The notes beneath the pieces are model-generated. The model worked only from the letters and a program-made list of their open reading frames with translations. It did no database searches and was not told the DNA's origin. Shown here piece by piece: positions 10,064-19,841 of a stretch of DNA of 64,000 nucleotides. Each line of letters begins with the position of its first letter. Within the stretch, counting starts at the first letter, position 1. The stretch is from Bacteroidia bacterium (GTDB taxonomy: Bacteria > Bacteroidota > Bacteroidia > CAIKAF01), in the NCBI GenBank assembly GCA_016742095.1, contig JACVCJ010000009.1, positions 1 through 64,000 of the forward strand. Reading direction: 5' to 3'. A program made the position numbers and the translations under genes.

Positions 10064-10366
10064 TTAGTGATTTTTCGGGCCGGGTCGTTCCTCGATCGAA
10101 TACCCGTTCCCTTTCTTTACAACAACTTTTTTTCCTTCCAGTATATCGTAAAAATCATTTTTGGAAACCTGCATCGATCTCAGGGCGTTTTTAATAATAA
10201 ATTCAGGCACGGGATCTATATGTGTCTGTACAATTACCGGTCTCAGCAGGTCTGCCCGTGTGTATCTGATATGCCCGCTGTTGATCCCCATACATTTACA
10301 CTGAGCCCGTTTCAGGAACGACTCAAAGGTGGATAAAGAAATATTCCGTAAATGTCTTACTGTCAT
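10064..10366 (-). CDS. HicA-like toxin family protein
   Basis: 'SGHIRYTRADLLRPVIVQTHIDPVPEFIIKNALRSMQVSKNDFYDIL' resembles HicA/YcfA; overlaps upstream HicB-like stop by 1 nt (TGATG). Confidence 0.6.
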   Translation of the reverse strand: MTVRHLRNISLSTFESFLKRAQCKCMGINSGHIRYTRADLLRPVIVQTHIDPVPEFIIKNALRSMQVSKNDFYDILEGKKVVVKKGNGYSIEERPGPKNH

Positions 10367-10746
10367 CAGATAGCAAGCTCCAGAGATTCATCGATGGTTT
10401 TTACATTCGGTTTGGAAGATATAATCCTGAACTCTTCGTTATCTTCCTTCATCTCTTTTATATCCGGCGCTTTTACACGTCTCTTGGTGCGATTGGTCGT
10501 CCATCCCAGACGTTCCAGTTCGTCAAAAAGTGTATCCTTATTCTCCATGTAGGAAACGGTTTCCTGCAGTATATGCGTGAAAGAATCCTTCGCTTCCGTT
10601 TCCGTATTGCCATAACCGGTAAGGTCGAGAGCTGGCGCATACACAAAAAACACCTTGTCTTCAGACCAGATGTATAGTCTGAGACGTATTTTATGCATAA
10701 ACTTCTTGCCCGTAAGAATTCCCCGGTACTGTCCTTTCTTAGACAT
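10366..10746 (-). CDS. HicB-like antitoxin family protein
   Basis: 'VYAPALDLTGYGNTETEAKDSFTHILQETVSY' HicB-like core. Confidence 0.6.
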   Translation of the reverse strand: MSKKGQYRGILTGKKFMHKIRLRLYIWSEDKVFFVYAPALDLTGYGNTETEAKDSFTHILQETVSYMENKDTLFDELERLGWTTNRTKRRVKAPDIKEMKEDNEEFRIISSKPNVKTIDESLELAI

Positions 10747-10796
10747 GGATACTGATTTGTCTATAAAGTTAGGTAATTTTTTGAAAAGACGCGGAA

Positions 10797-10828
10797 CAAA
10801 AAAGGCTCCCTTGCGGAAGCCTTCTTTG
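10797..10828. terminator. Intrinsic terminator
   Basis: AAGGCTCCCTTGCGGAAGCCTT hairpin. Confidence 0.6.
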
Positions 10829-10839
10829 CTATTATTTAT

Positions 10840-11784
10840 TTAAAACCGATGTATTACCTCTATATTGAACTCTTTCAGTTCGGCGCGGGCCTTTTCCAGG
10901 TCCGGGGCAAAGCCCAGCAGGTAACCGCCGCCGCCGCTTCCGCAGAGTTTCAGGTAGTAACTTTCACTTTCCAGACCCTGTTTCCATACTTTACGGAACT
11001 TTTTGGGGATCATCGGGTCCAGGTGGGCGATCAGGAAGTGCGAGAGCTCTTTTACGTTGCTCAGCAGGTCTTTGGCCTCGCCTTTCAGGAACGCTTTAAT
11101 ACAGTTATCGTTGAAAGGGATCATTTCCTTGCGCACCAGGCCCAGGAAACCGTCTTCCTTGCATTTATCGAGGAACAGCTGCACCAGCGGACCGGTTTTT
11201 CCCACCTGTTTGGTATCGATAAGGAATATGCCGCCGTTGCCGGTCTTTACGCTCTCGGGGATCTGTACCGCACCGATGGCCTCCTTGTTCTCGATGAGCA
11301 GGGGGTGCTGCAGGTAACAGATAAGCGGGTCCAGACCACTGCTGGTGCCGTGGAAATAACATTCCATTTTTGCAAACTGGGCTTTCAGTTTCAGTATATC
11401 GTCCGTGCCCGGTTTTTCTTCGTTGTACACTTTATCAAAGGCATAACGCTCGTACAGGGCCGCCACCAGGGCGCCGCTGCTGCCTACACCGTAGCCCTGC
11501 GGAATGGTACTGTCGAAGATCAGGCCCTTTTCAATATCGGCGTTCAGCGCCTCAATATCGAAGGTAAAACCCAGCTCTTTCTTTTCTACCAGCCCCTGCA
11601 GGTATGCCGCGTACTTTTTCAGATCGGCATTGCTCTGTTTTGCCTCTTCCTCAGACAGGTTACGGCTTTTGAACGTAAGCTTGCCCTTGTAGAAATCAAA
11701 GGGAATAGTGAGCCCCATCGAGTTATGAATGATGCTGTACTCACCAAACAACAAAATCTTTGATTTGAAGTTTTTGTTTGCCAT
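10840..11784 (-). CDS. mvk: Mevalonate kinase (GHMP kinase)
   Basis: 'LLFGEYSIIH', 'GYGVGSSGALVAALY', 'FHGTSSGLDPLI', 'KLCGSGGGGYLLGF' GHMP motifs; operon context. Confidence 0.85.
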   Translation of the reverse strand: MANKNFKSKILLFGEYSIIHNSMGLTIPFDFYKGKLTFKSRNLSEEEAKQSNADLKKYAAYLQGLVEKKELGFTFDIEALNADIEKGLIFDSTIPQGYGVGSSGALVAALYERYAFDKVYNEEKPGTDDILKLKAQFAKMECYFHGTSSGLDPLICYLQHPLLIENKEAIGAVQIPESVKTGNGGIFLIDTKQVGKTGPLVQLFLDKCKEDGFLGLVRKEMIPFNDNCIKAFLKGEAKDLLSNVKELSHFLIAHLDPMIPKKFRKVWKQGLESESYYLKLCGSGGGGYLLGFAPDLEKARAELKEFNIEVIHRF

Positions 11785-11790
11785 TTCGGG

Positions 11791-12873
11791 TTATTTCAGT
11801 TTTACCGGGCCATTCCCTTCTTTATCAAAGATAATGGAATTTCCGGGTAAATGTTTAGCTATTTCGTTATTCAGGAATGTGTGCACCTTCTCCTTCTCGC
11901 TTTCGGGGTAGATCAGGTGTATGTTCGGACCGGCGTCCAGCGTAAAACACATGCGTATTCCGTGCTGTTCGCGGTACTGTTTCATGATATCGAGCAGTTC
12001 CAGGGTCTTGGGCTTCATCAGGATGAACCAGGGATAGCTCATCATCATCATGCCGTGCAGGGTAAGGGCCTCGTTCTCTACCAGTTCGGCAAAACGGTTG
12101 AAGTCGCCTTCGCCGATGGCCTGTAACAGGGCGTCCATGTTCTCACGGGCATGCTCAAAACGGCGTGTGGCGTAGGGATTGGTCTTCATCAGTCCGTGGC
12201 CGGCACGTGAACTTACGCTCTTTTCGCCGCGGTCGCAGATAATGATGGAATCCTGCAGGTTCTGAAAGTCGGGATGTACCTGACCTTCGTACTTGCTGGC
12301 AAACAGGTCCGATGTTTCGGGCAGGGCATCGATGGCCCCCCAGCTTACCAGTCCGCCGTATACGGAACGGCTGGCGCTGCCACTGGCCAGGCGCGAAAGA
12401 ACGCTGGCTTCGCGGTAAAAAGAGGCATCGTCGGTATGCAGGCCGAACACGCGGCGCTCCATTTCTACCAGGCACATGCAGAAAGCACTCATGCCGCTTG
12501 CCGAAGAGGCAATACCGGCCGAATGCGGGAACGTATTCTCTGATCCCAGGCGGAAACGCATGCCCGACAGGTAAGGACGCTGGGGCAGCTGACTTTCCAG
12601 GAACTTTTTGATCTTGTTGCCGAACGCTTCATTGGCCTTTCCTTCGAAATAAAATTCTACTTCGGGACCGTTCTCCGCTGCCGACCATTCCATCTCCGTT
12701 TTGGTATGGCATGCCGAAAGCGTAATGCTGATCGATGGATTGGCAGGGATCTGGTTATCGTATTTTCCCCAGTATTTGACCAGGGCAATGTTCGACGGAC
12801 TGGTCCATGCCGTGTGGCCGTTCGCAAATTCAGCCGGAAGGGTTTCCGGGTATGTTTGTGTTTGTGCGTTCAT
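11791..12873 (-). CDS. mvaD: Diphosphomevalonate decarboxylase
   Basis: 'TSPSNIALVKYWGKYD...PANPSISITL', 'FPHSAGIASSASGMSA', 'CFTLDAGPNIHLIYP'. Confidence 0.92.
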   Translation of the reverse strand: MNAQTQTYPETLPAEFANGHTAWTSPSNIALVKYWGKYDNQIPANPSISITLSACHTKTEMEWSAAENGPEVEFYFEGKANEAFGNKIKKFLESQLPQRPYLSGMRFRLGSENTFPHSAGIASSASGMSAFCMCLVEMERRVFGLHTDDASFYREASVLSRLASGSASRSVYGGLVSWGAIDALPETSDLFASKYEGQVHPDFQNLQDSIIICDRGEKSVSSRAGHGLMKTNPYATRRFEHARENMDALLQAIGEGDFNRFAELVENEALTLHGMMMMSYPWFILMKPKTLELLDIMKQYREQHGIRMCFTLDAGPNIHLIYPESEKEKVHTFLNNEIAKHLPGNSIIFDKEGNGPVKLK

Positions 12874-12875
12874 GA

Positions 12876-13787
12876 TTAATCTCGCAATAAGACGTTTGAA
12901 TACCCTAAAATTGTTACAAAACCCTTGTCAAAAAAATACTTCCTGGTCACTTTCTCCTCATTTTCAGACACTACCATTACAAAATCTCCGCCCCAGGCAC
13001 CCATACTTTTTACGGCGCCGGCAAAATCGGGGAAGTATTTCTGCTGTACGGTCTGTGTCTGCAGTATACGGCTCATGATCTGCTCGTGCTCCTTCATAAA
13101 GCCGGCCAGTTCGCGGGGAGTAGCCGCCGTGCAGAAGTCCGCTGCCAGTTCGCTGATGCGCTGTACGTCGGCGTCGCTGATCACGGCCTCTTTAAAGAAT
13201 TTCTTTACTTCGGCCGAACTGTTCTGCTTGTTGCCCAGGTACACAAAAAAGATCTGTTCCTTGAACGGCGGGTCGAAGGGCGCGGGTTCCACGAGGGGCG
13301 TTCCTTCCCGGCGGGTAAAGAACAGCGGCCCCGAAGCAATGGCGCAGGCCAGATCATAACCACTGCCGCCAAAGGTATCGGCCAGCAGCTGATAGGGATC
13401 TACTTCAGCATATTCTGCCAGCAGGGCCAGCAGGGTGCTGCTGGTGCCCAGTCCCCAGTCCCGGTCAAAATCGGTATCGAAACGGAATTCTTTCCCCCTG
13501 AATTTACTTACTACTTCCGGGCGCTGACGCAGTATGGAGGCCATAATTTCGTCGAGGCGGTCGCCGATGGCCGGCAGGTTGGTGGCCGTAACGCATATGC
13601 TGCTGTCCAGTGTAGCCTCGAACCAGGCATTGCCTTTTTCGGCGCTGTACCAGCGGCAGCCTTCATAGGCAATATCGCTTACCTGCATACGCTGCCCGTA
13701 TCTCAGGGGCAGGGCCAGGGCTCTGGCGCCTTTCAGCACCATGTATTCGCCGCTGAGTAAAAATTTGCCGTGGGCGCGGTATTCCAT
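12876..13787 (-). CDS. GHMP kinase, GYDIA-like family (function uncertain; candidate phosphomevalonate kinase)
   Basis: 'GKFLLSGEYMVLKGARALALPL', 'DWGLGTSSTLLALLA', 'GGSGYDLACA'; 2-3 nt spacing in operon. Confidence 0.8.
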   Translation of the reverse strand: MEYRAHGKFLLSGEYMVLKGARALALPLRYGQRMQVSDIAYEGCRWYSAEKGNAWFEATLDSSICVTATNLPAIGDRLDEIMASILRQRPEVVSKFRGKEFRFDTDFDRDWGLGTSSTLLALLAEYAEVDPYQLLADTFGGSGYDLACAIASGPLFFTRREGTPLVEPAPFDPPFKEQIFFVYLGNKQNSSAEVKKFFKEAVISDADVQRISELAADFCTAATPRELAGFMKEHEQIMSRILQTQTVQQKYFPDFAGAVKSMGAWGGDFVMVVSENEEKVTRKYFFDKGFVTILGYSNVLLRD

Positions 13788-13790
13788 CAG

Positions 13791-15146
13791 CTATCCGTGG
13801 TTGAGAATATTTTCGCGGTAGGCGATCAGGAAACTGCGTACCGAATTGAATGACACTTTATTATGCTTAAAATACTCCACGGCGTCCACTTTTTCGGTCT
13901 CGCTGGCCTCAAAATGGTTCAGGATATTCAGCAGGTGCATTTTCATATGTCCTTTCTGAATACCGCTGGTGGTAAGCGAGTGCAGGGCGCCGAAGTTATT
14001 GGCCAGACCGGCGGTGGCCGCAATCATCATCAGCTCGCGGGCATCGGGATTGCCCAGCATTTCGATGGAACGGCGCGCCATCGGGTGCAGGGCCGTCAGT
14101 CCGCCCACCACGCCCAGGGCCATCGGCACTTCCAGCACGTATTTAAACGTATTGTTACTGAGATCGATATAGGTAAGCGACGAGTATTTGCCGCTGCGCG
14201 AAGCATAGGTATGCCCGGCCGCTTCCACCGCACGGAAATCGTTACCGGTGGCCAGCACCAGGGAGTCGATACCGTTGTAGATGCCTTTGTTGTGGGTGGT
14301 GGCACGGTAGGTGTCCACGGTGGCCACTTTCACGGCCATGGCAAACTTGCGGGCAAATTCATCGGCGGTAATTTTACCGTCCTCAAAGCTTCCCAGCTCT
14401 TCAATGGGACATTCCACCCATACGCGCACCAGGCAGTCGGGCGTGTAATTGCTCAGGATGCTCATGATCACGTCCGCCTGTTTTTCGCTGCCGCTGAAAT
14501 CTTCGCGGTCTTCGCAGAAATTACGCAGGATGGAAGCAAACTCTTCCAGGCAGGAGTTGATGAAATTGGCGCCCATGCTGTCGCAGGTCTCAAAAGAGGC
14601 CTTCAGCTGGTAATAACCGGGCTCGTAAGCGGTCATGTCCACCAGTTCCACATCCAGTATGCCACCGCCGCGTTTTTGCATGTTGGCGGTAATGTGCTGC
14701 GTCTGCTCCATGAGTTCGGCCTTCAGGGCCGGGAATGCATCGATCAGCTTTTGTTTATCGCCGTTCCAGATAAAATGTACCTGGCCCAGTTTACGGGTAT
14801 CCACGATCTCGGCATGGAATCCGCCGCGGGTACTCCAGAATTTGGCGCTTTTGGAAGCGGCCGCCACTACGCTGCTCTCCTCGATCACCATGGGCATCAT
14901 GTAACTTTTGCCGTTAATGATCACATTGGGCACTACACCGTAGGGGAAATAATAGTTGGTGATGGTATTCTCGGAGAATTCATCAAAAATTTTCTGCCTG
15001 GCGGCATCGGGATGGTTAAAAGAGTTCATTTCTGCTTCCACCCGGGCTGCATCCGGAAAAATAGAGGCCGTAGCCTTCAGTTTTTCAGCCTTGCTCAACT
15101 TCGAAAACCCGTTGGCAATGCGGCTTATATCATTTGTATCCGTCAT
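13791..15146 (-). CDS. mvaA: Hydroxymethylglutaryl-CoA reductase
   Basis: 'SFETCDSMGANFINSCLEEFA', 'GIQKGHMKMHL' HMG-CoA reductase motifs. Confidence 0.92.
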   Translation of the reverse strand: MTDTNDISRIANGFSKLSKAEKLKATASIFPDAARVEAEMNSFNHPDAARQKIFDEFSENTITNYYFPYGVVPNVIINGKSYMMPMVIEESSVVAAASKSAKFWSTRGGFHAEIVDTRKLGQVHFIWNGDKQKLIDAFPALKAELMEQTQHITANMQKRGGGILDVELVDMTAYEPGYYQLKASFETCDSMGANFINSCLEEFASILRNFCEDREDFSGSEKQADVIMSILSNYTPDCLVRVWVECPIEELGSFEDGKITADEFARKFAMAVKVATVDTYRATTHNKGIYNGIDSLVLATGNDFRAVEAAGHTYASRSGKYSSLTYIDLSNNTFKYVLEVPMALGVVGGLTALHPMARRSIEMLGNPDARELMMIAATAGLANNFGALHSLTTSGIQKGHMKMHLLNILNHFEASETEKVDAVEYFKHNKVSFNSVRSFLIAYRENILNHG

Positions 15147-15167
15147 TAATGTGCGGTTTTAAAAACG

Positions 15168-15175
15168 CAAAGTTA
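15168..15175 (-). promoter_or_regulatory. -7 element TAACTTTG for mevalonate operon
   Basis: TAnnTTTG match on - strand 21 nt before ATG 15146. Confidence 0.5.
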
Positions 15176-15292
15176 GACGTTTTCGGGCAAACAATGTTAC
15201 AAAAGCGATATTCTGATGTGCAGACGGTGCACTTAAACCCATGAAAACAGGCATTTTAACATACATTTCAGAATTTAGTACCTTCGGGGCTG

Positions 15293-16351
15293 ATGACTGC
15301 TTCTGAAATATGTACCCTGCGGCTCCGCAACCAGGCCCTGGATGCTCCTGTTTTTTCACAGCCTGCCGATGTGGTGGCCCATATGGGCGCCATACAGGCT
15401 CAGGATCACGATATGGCGCTCTGGGCGGTGGGCATACGCCTGCCGGGAAGTACCGAAACCCTTGTACGGCAGGCCCTGGACGATGGTCTTATCCTGCGCA
15501 CGCACGTACTGCGCCCCACCTGGCACCTGGTACATGCCGCCGACATCCGCTGGATGCTGCAACTGAGCGCTCCACACATCAACAGCGGTATTGCTTCTGC
15601 CCTGCGCAAACTGGAGCTCGACGAGGCCACCTTTCTGAAAAGCAACGATATCCTGGGCAATGCGCTTGCCGGCGGCCGGCACCTGACCCGTGAGGAACTG
15701 GCCCCGGAGCTGGAACGGAACGGTATTGCCCTAAGCGGCCTGCGCCTGCTGCACCTGTTCTTCCGGGCGGAACTGGACGGACTGATCTGCAGCGGTATTC
15801 CCCGCGGTAAGAACAACACCTATGCCCTGCTGGAAGAACGGGTACCGGCACAAACGCCTCTCAGCCGCGAGGAAGCCCTGGCCCGGCTCTGTCTGCGTTA
15901 CTTTAGCAGTCACGGCCCGGCTACCCTGGCCGATTTCAGCTGGTGGTCCGGACTGCCCCTTACCGAAGCCCGCAAAGGCCTGCGATCGGTACAGAAGCAA
16001 CTGCACGAAATTGTGTTTGAGAACGAAAGCTATTTCTTTGCGGAAAGCGCTTCGTATGCAAAAAACGTACCGGGAAATGCACTGCTGCTGCCGGCTTTTG
16101 ACGAATACCTGATCGCGTATAAGAAGCGCGGACTGTTCCTGCCGGAAGCCCATACCCGCACGGTGATCACGGAGAACGGCCTCTTCCGGCCGCTTATCCT
16201 GCACGAAGGACAGGCCCGCGGCACCTGGAAACGTACGCGTAAAAAGACGCACATCGATATGGAATACCATTTCTTTGCGCCAAAATACAAATTGAAAAAA
16301 AGCCTCCTGAAACCGGCGGAAGAGGCCTATCATACCTTTTTACATTCCTGA
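15293..16351 (+). CDS. Winged-helix DNA-binding domain-containing protein (AlkZ-like/HTH_42)
   Basis: 'LRLRNQALDAP...VVAHMGAIQAQDHDMALWAVGIR', 'ILRTHVLRPTWHLV', 'LADFSWWSGLPLTEAR'. Confidence 0.85.
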   Translation: MTASEICTLRLRNQALDAPVFSQPADVVAHMGAIQAQDHDMALWAVGIRLPGSTETLVRQALDDGLILRTHVLRPTWHLVHAADIRWMLQLSAPHINSGIASALRKLELDEATFLKSNDILGNALAGGRHLTREELAPELERNGIALSGLRLLHLFFRAELDGLICSGIPRGKNNTYALLEERVPAQTPLSREEALARLCLRYFSSHGPATLADFSWWSGLPLTEARKGLRSVQKQLHEIVFENESYFFAESASYAKNVPGNALLLPAFDEYLIAYKKRGLFLPEAHTRTVITENGLFRPLILHEGQARGTWKRTRKKTHIDMEYHFFAPKYKLKKSLLKPAEEAYHTFLHS

Positions 16352-16354
16352 ACA

Positions 16355-16699
16355 ATGCCATACACCTATCTTTTCAGACCTGTTTACGGCGGCGATACGC
16401 TGCTGCTGGAGTTTTATGCCGAAGGCGGCTTTGAGGATTTTATCAATACCCTGTTCGAAGTACTGGGCCCCCTGGAACCGGTAATTGTCAAAAGCGAGCT
16501 GATCCTGCAGGACGAGATGCTTTTTACGGTGCACAGTACCATGGGGGAATTCACCCTTTCGAAAGATCCCTGGGACCTGGTCTTTATCCTGAGCGACGAA
16601 CACCAGGACTGCCTGCACGAAGCCGACCGCCTGCTGCAGCTCGACGGCCGTTTTGTGAAAGAAGAAGCCGACTTTGAGGCTTACCGCCTGCCGGAATAA
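16355..16699 (+). CDS. Hypothetical protein
   Basis: ORF immediately following preceding CDS, followed by terminator. Confidence 0.65.
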   Translation: MPYTYLFRPVYGGDTLLLEFYAEGGFEDFINTLFEVLGPLEPVIVKSELILQDEMLFTVHSTMGEFTLSKDPWDLVFILSDEHQDCLHEADRLLQLDGRFVKEEADFEAYRLPE

Positions 16700-16733
16700 A
16701 AAAAGGCCTTCTCCCGCTGGAAAAGGCCTTTCT
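16700..16733. terminator. Bidirectional intrinsic terminator
   Basis: AAAAAAAGGCCTT...AAGGCCTTT hairpin between convergent genes. Confidence 0.75.
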
Positions 16734-16752
16734 ATCTAATAAACAGTGAGGC

Positions 16753-17928
16753 TTATTTGCGAACCACTACTTTTTCCATGGCCATCAGTTTACCATCGTT
16801 GTGGTACAGCATAATGGCGTAAGAACCGCTGCTCAGGTTCTGCAGCGAAAGTACGTTCGAGTTAACGGTTTTGGCTTCGATCAGCGTGCCTTTCATATCG
16901 AAGATCTTGTATACGGTACCGGCCGGGATCTGCTGTGAGAAACGGATCTCGTCAGCGGTCGGGTTCGGGTATACTTTCAGATCGGGCATGCTTTCGAACT
17001 GTTCCATACCCACCAGCAGCGACTCGTTCGAAATGAACTGTGCATTGGTAGGCTGGTTGCTGGTCTCGTCCACTTCGATGCTGGCGAAACGGTAGTCGTA
17101 GTTATTGGCAAAGAATTCGTAGGTAGTGATGGTATCCATACCGGTGGCATTGCCCAGGGCGCCGGCCAGTTCAGGCGAGAACAGCGCAATGGTCTGTGCA
17201 AACTGCTGGTCGATCAGGTTCCAGCCCTGTGTAATATTGATAAAGCCCGGTACTACGATCGGGTTGCCGAAATAGGCATAGGTAGTGTCTACGTTCTGCT
17301 GTACCACTTTGGCACGCAGGGCGGCCACCACGGCCAGGTCGGTGGTCAGGTTACCCCATGAGTCCACGTTGGCGTCGATGTCTGACTGGCGTTTGATCCA
17401 TACTGAATCCACCTTCACCTGGATATTACCCATGAGCGGAACGGTTACCGTAGTATCGATACCGATAAATACTTTCTGCTCAAACTGGTAGTTACCGCCG
17501 AAGTTATCGAGGTAACTGGTCGGGAAAGGCAGTACGGTATAGCCCGGGTTAAAGTTCACGGCGATGGGGAAACCACTGAATATCAGTTCGGTTCCCACGG
17601 CGCTTACCGAGTTGCTCTGTTTGTTCAGGTAGATGATGGTGCTGCCCTGTACCTGTGCGATATTGGAAGCAGGGAACTGCGCTCCGTTAGGCAGTGTGGC
17701 CGGGTTTACGAAAGAGATCGTATCCAGGGAACGTGTTTCCAGCGTGGTAAAGTCCCATGATTTGTTGGTGCCGGGAGTACCGAGCGGGAGATTGGTCGGG
17801 GGAAGATCGTCCGTACCCATGTAGACCTCATCTCCGGGAGATGCAAAGTCGTTTACTCCGATGGTGATCTGGGCGTTGAGAAGTGTACCTGTGCCAAAGG
17901 CTAAAATGAAAGGTAATAGTCTTTTCAT
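16753..17928 (-). CDS. T9SS type A sorting domain-containing secreted protein
   Basis: C-term 'VYPNPTADEIRFSQQIPAGTVYKIFDMKGTLIEAKTVNSNVLSLQNLSSGSYAIMLYHNDGKLMAMEKVVVRK'; signal peptide at ATG 17928. Confidence 0.85.
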   Translation of the reverse strand: MKRLLPFILAFGTGTLLNAQITIGVNDFASPGDEVYMGTDDLPPTNLPLGTPGTNKSWDFTTLETRSLDTISFVNPATLPNGAQFPASNIAQVQGSTIIYLNKQSNSVSAVGTELIFSGFPIAVNFNPGYTVLPFPTSYLDNFGGNYQFEQKVFIGIDTTVTVPLMGNIQVKVDSVWIKRQSDIDANVDSWGNLTTDLAVVAALRAKVVQQNVDTTYAYFGNPIVVPGFINITQGWNLIDQQFAQTIALFSPELAGALGNATGMDTITTYEFFANNYDYRFASIEVDETSNQPTNAQFISNESLLVGMEQFESMPDLKVYPNPTADEIRFSQQIPAGTVYKIFDMKGTLIEAKTVNSNVLSLQNLSSGSYAIMLYHNDGKLMAMEKVVVRK

Positions 17929-18006
17929 GATATTTTTTAAAAACTTATAACTCCAAAGATATAACTTTATTTCCAAGCCTAACCATCAAAATATGTAGAA
18001 GTTGAA

Positions 18007-18405
18007 TTGCAGATGTCTAATAATTTCGTACATTCGTCGAATAAAACAACCCCCTCTGTGCCATATAAAGAAGTAAACGAAGATCACCTGAAAGTCTATT
18101 ACCCTATAGGAGAAGTTGCAGAAATGCTCGGCGTAAACGTCTCACTCATACGCTACTGGGAAAATGAGTTCGACGCCCTGAAACCCGTTCGCAACAAAAA
18201 AGGCAATCGTTTTTTTACCCGGAACGACCTGGAATATCTTCGCCGTATCCATCAGCTGGTAAAAGTGCAGGGATATACCCTGGACGGAGCCAAAAAATTC
18301 CTGGAAGAATCCGAGCAGGAATGGAAACGTAAACAACAGCTGGTCCAGCGCCTCGAGAACATCCGGGCCGAGCTGCAGAACCTGAAAAGATCCCTTCAGC
18401 TCTGA
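18007..18405 (+). CDS. MerR family transcriptional regulator
   Basis: 'YYPIGEVAEMLGVNVSLIRYWENEFDALKPVRNKKGNRFFTRNDLEYLRRIHQLVK'. Confidence 0.9.
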   Translation: MQMSNNFVHSSNKTTPSVPYKEVNEDHLKVYYPIGEVAEMLGVNVSLIRYWENEFDALKPVRNKKGNRFFTRNDLEYLRRIHQLVKVQGYTLDGAKKFLEESEQEWKRKQQLVQRLENIRAELQNLKRSLQL

Positions 18406-18453
18406 GCATTTTCCCTTTTTTGTACCTTGTGACACTTTTATCTTTCATGTTTG

Positions 18454-19218
18454 ATGAAAAAAATAATTATGACCATAGCTTTAGCAGGCGTACTGGCCGA
18501 TGCCGACGCCCAGAAAAACAAGACCCAGATCGTGGAGATCTCTACTTCGTACGGCAACATGTATGTGTACCTGTATGATGAAACGCCCAAACATAAGGCC
18601 AATTTCCTGAAACTGGCCGGCGAGGGTTTTTATGACAGCACCACGTTCCACCGGGTGATCAGCGCCTTTATGATCCAGGGCGGTGACCCGAATACCAAAA
18701 CCGCCGACAAGGCACACCTGGCAGGCCAGGGCGGCCCCGGCTACACCATCGATGCCGAGATACAGCCCGGCCTGTACCACCGCAAAGGCGTACTGGCGGC
18801 CGCACGTATGGGCGATGCCGTGAACCCCGCAAAAGCGTCCAGCGGATCGCAGTTCTACATTGTACAGGGTAAAAAACTGAACGACCAGGAACTGATGATG
18901 GCCGAAAAACAGCGCCAGGCACGCAACCCCTCCTATAAAATGCCCGAAGAGATGAAGGAAGCCTACCGTACCATCGGCGGTACTCCCTGGCTCGACGGCG
19001 AATACACCATCTTCGGCGAAGTGATCAAGGGCCTGGACGTGGTGGATAAGATCGCCACCGTAAAGACCCGCCCCGGCGATAAACCCGAGGAAGATATCCG
19101 CATCACGGCCAAAGTGATCCGGGTAAGTAAAAAAGAACTCGAAAAAGAGTACGGCTATAAACCTGCTGCCGCAGCCGACGACAAAGGCGGCAAAAAAGAC
19201 AAAGAGAAGAAAAAATAA
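18454..19218 (+). CDS. Peptidylprolyl isomerase (cyclophilin type)
   Basis: 'YLYDETPKHKANFLKLAGEGFYDSTTFHRVISAFMIQGGDPNTK', 'SSGSQFYIVQG'. Confidence 0.9.
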   Translation: MKKIIMTIALAGVLADADAQKNKTQIVEISTSYGNMYVYLYDETPKHKANFLKLAGEGFYDSTTFHRVISAFMIQGGDPNTKTADKAHLAGQGGPGYTIDAEIQPGLYHRKGVLAAARMGDAVNPAKASSGSQFYIVQGKKLNDQELMMAEKQRQARNPSYKMPEEMKEAYRTIGGTPWLDGEYTIFGEVIKGLDVVDKIATVKTRPGDKPEEDIRITAKVIRVSKKELEKEYGYKPAAAADDKGGKKDKEKKK

Positions 19219-19239
19219 CAGCTGTTAGCTGTACGAAAT

Positions 19240-19277
19240 TAAAAGGCTGCCTTGCTATGAGCAAGACAGCCTTTTTC
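19240..19277 (+). terminator. Intrinsic terminator
   Basis: AAAAGGCTGCCTTGCTATGAGCAAGACAGCCTTTTT. Confidence 0.85.
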
Positions 19278-19321
19278 TATTTGTGAAATAAAAAACCAAA
19301 CCTCCGAGATCTTTCCAAAAA

Positions 19322-19373
19322 ACCGTAAAAACCCCGCTTTATCAGGCGCCTATACCCTCGCGGGGTTTTACGG
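19322..19373 (-). terminator. Stem-loop, probable terminator
   Basis: ACCGTAAAAACCCCGC...GCGGGGTTTTACGGT inverted repeat. Confidence 0.6.
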
Positions 19374-19405
19374 TCTTCTGTTTATGAATCGTTACTTTTT
19401 CATAC

Positions 19406-19825
19406 TCAGTCGGGGGTGGTCTGCAGCTGCAGCTCACCTTTATCAAAATTGGTCACGTTCACCGAAACGGTATATTTTCCTTTATCCAGCGGGATGGCGC
19501 CTACATAGTCGATCACCTGCAGGATAAATTTCTTTTCGTTTATGAACAGCGTAATACTGGGCAGGGCATAGGCCTCGGAAAACGGCTGGTAACAGGTGAT
19601 GTCGTTCTTCTTTATCGGGCCGTAATACGCGGTGTAGGAGCCCGGATTCATCATTACGTTACAGAAATTATAATCGCTTACGTTGCGTATACGAATATTG
19701 GTCATGGCCGGGTCTTCCTTACAGGGTACCACCATGGCCGGCTCTATGCAGGCCTTGTCTTTGTTGCGGCAGGAAAAAAGTCCGGCCAGTACAAACACAA
19801 TGATATATGCGGCTGCTTTGTTCAT
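19406..19825 (-). CDS. Hypothetical lipoprotein
   Basis: Lipobox-like 'VLAGLFSC' near N-terminus. Confidence 0.75.
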   Translation of the reverse strand: MNKAAAYIIVFVLAGLFSCRNKDKACIEPAMVVPCKEDPAMTNIRIRNVSDYNFCNVMMNPGSYTAYYGPIKKNDITCYQPFSEAYALPSITLFINEKKFILQVIDYVGAIPLDKGKYTVSVNVTNFDKGELQLQTTPD

Positions 19826-19841
19826 GTTGCTGTTCTTATGT

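Noticed and set aside
13863-15149. 428-aa + strand ORF
   Set aside because: Antisense to HMG-CoA reductase; His/Gly-rich low-information translation.
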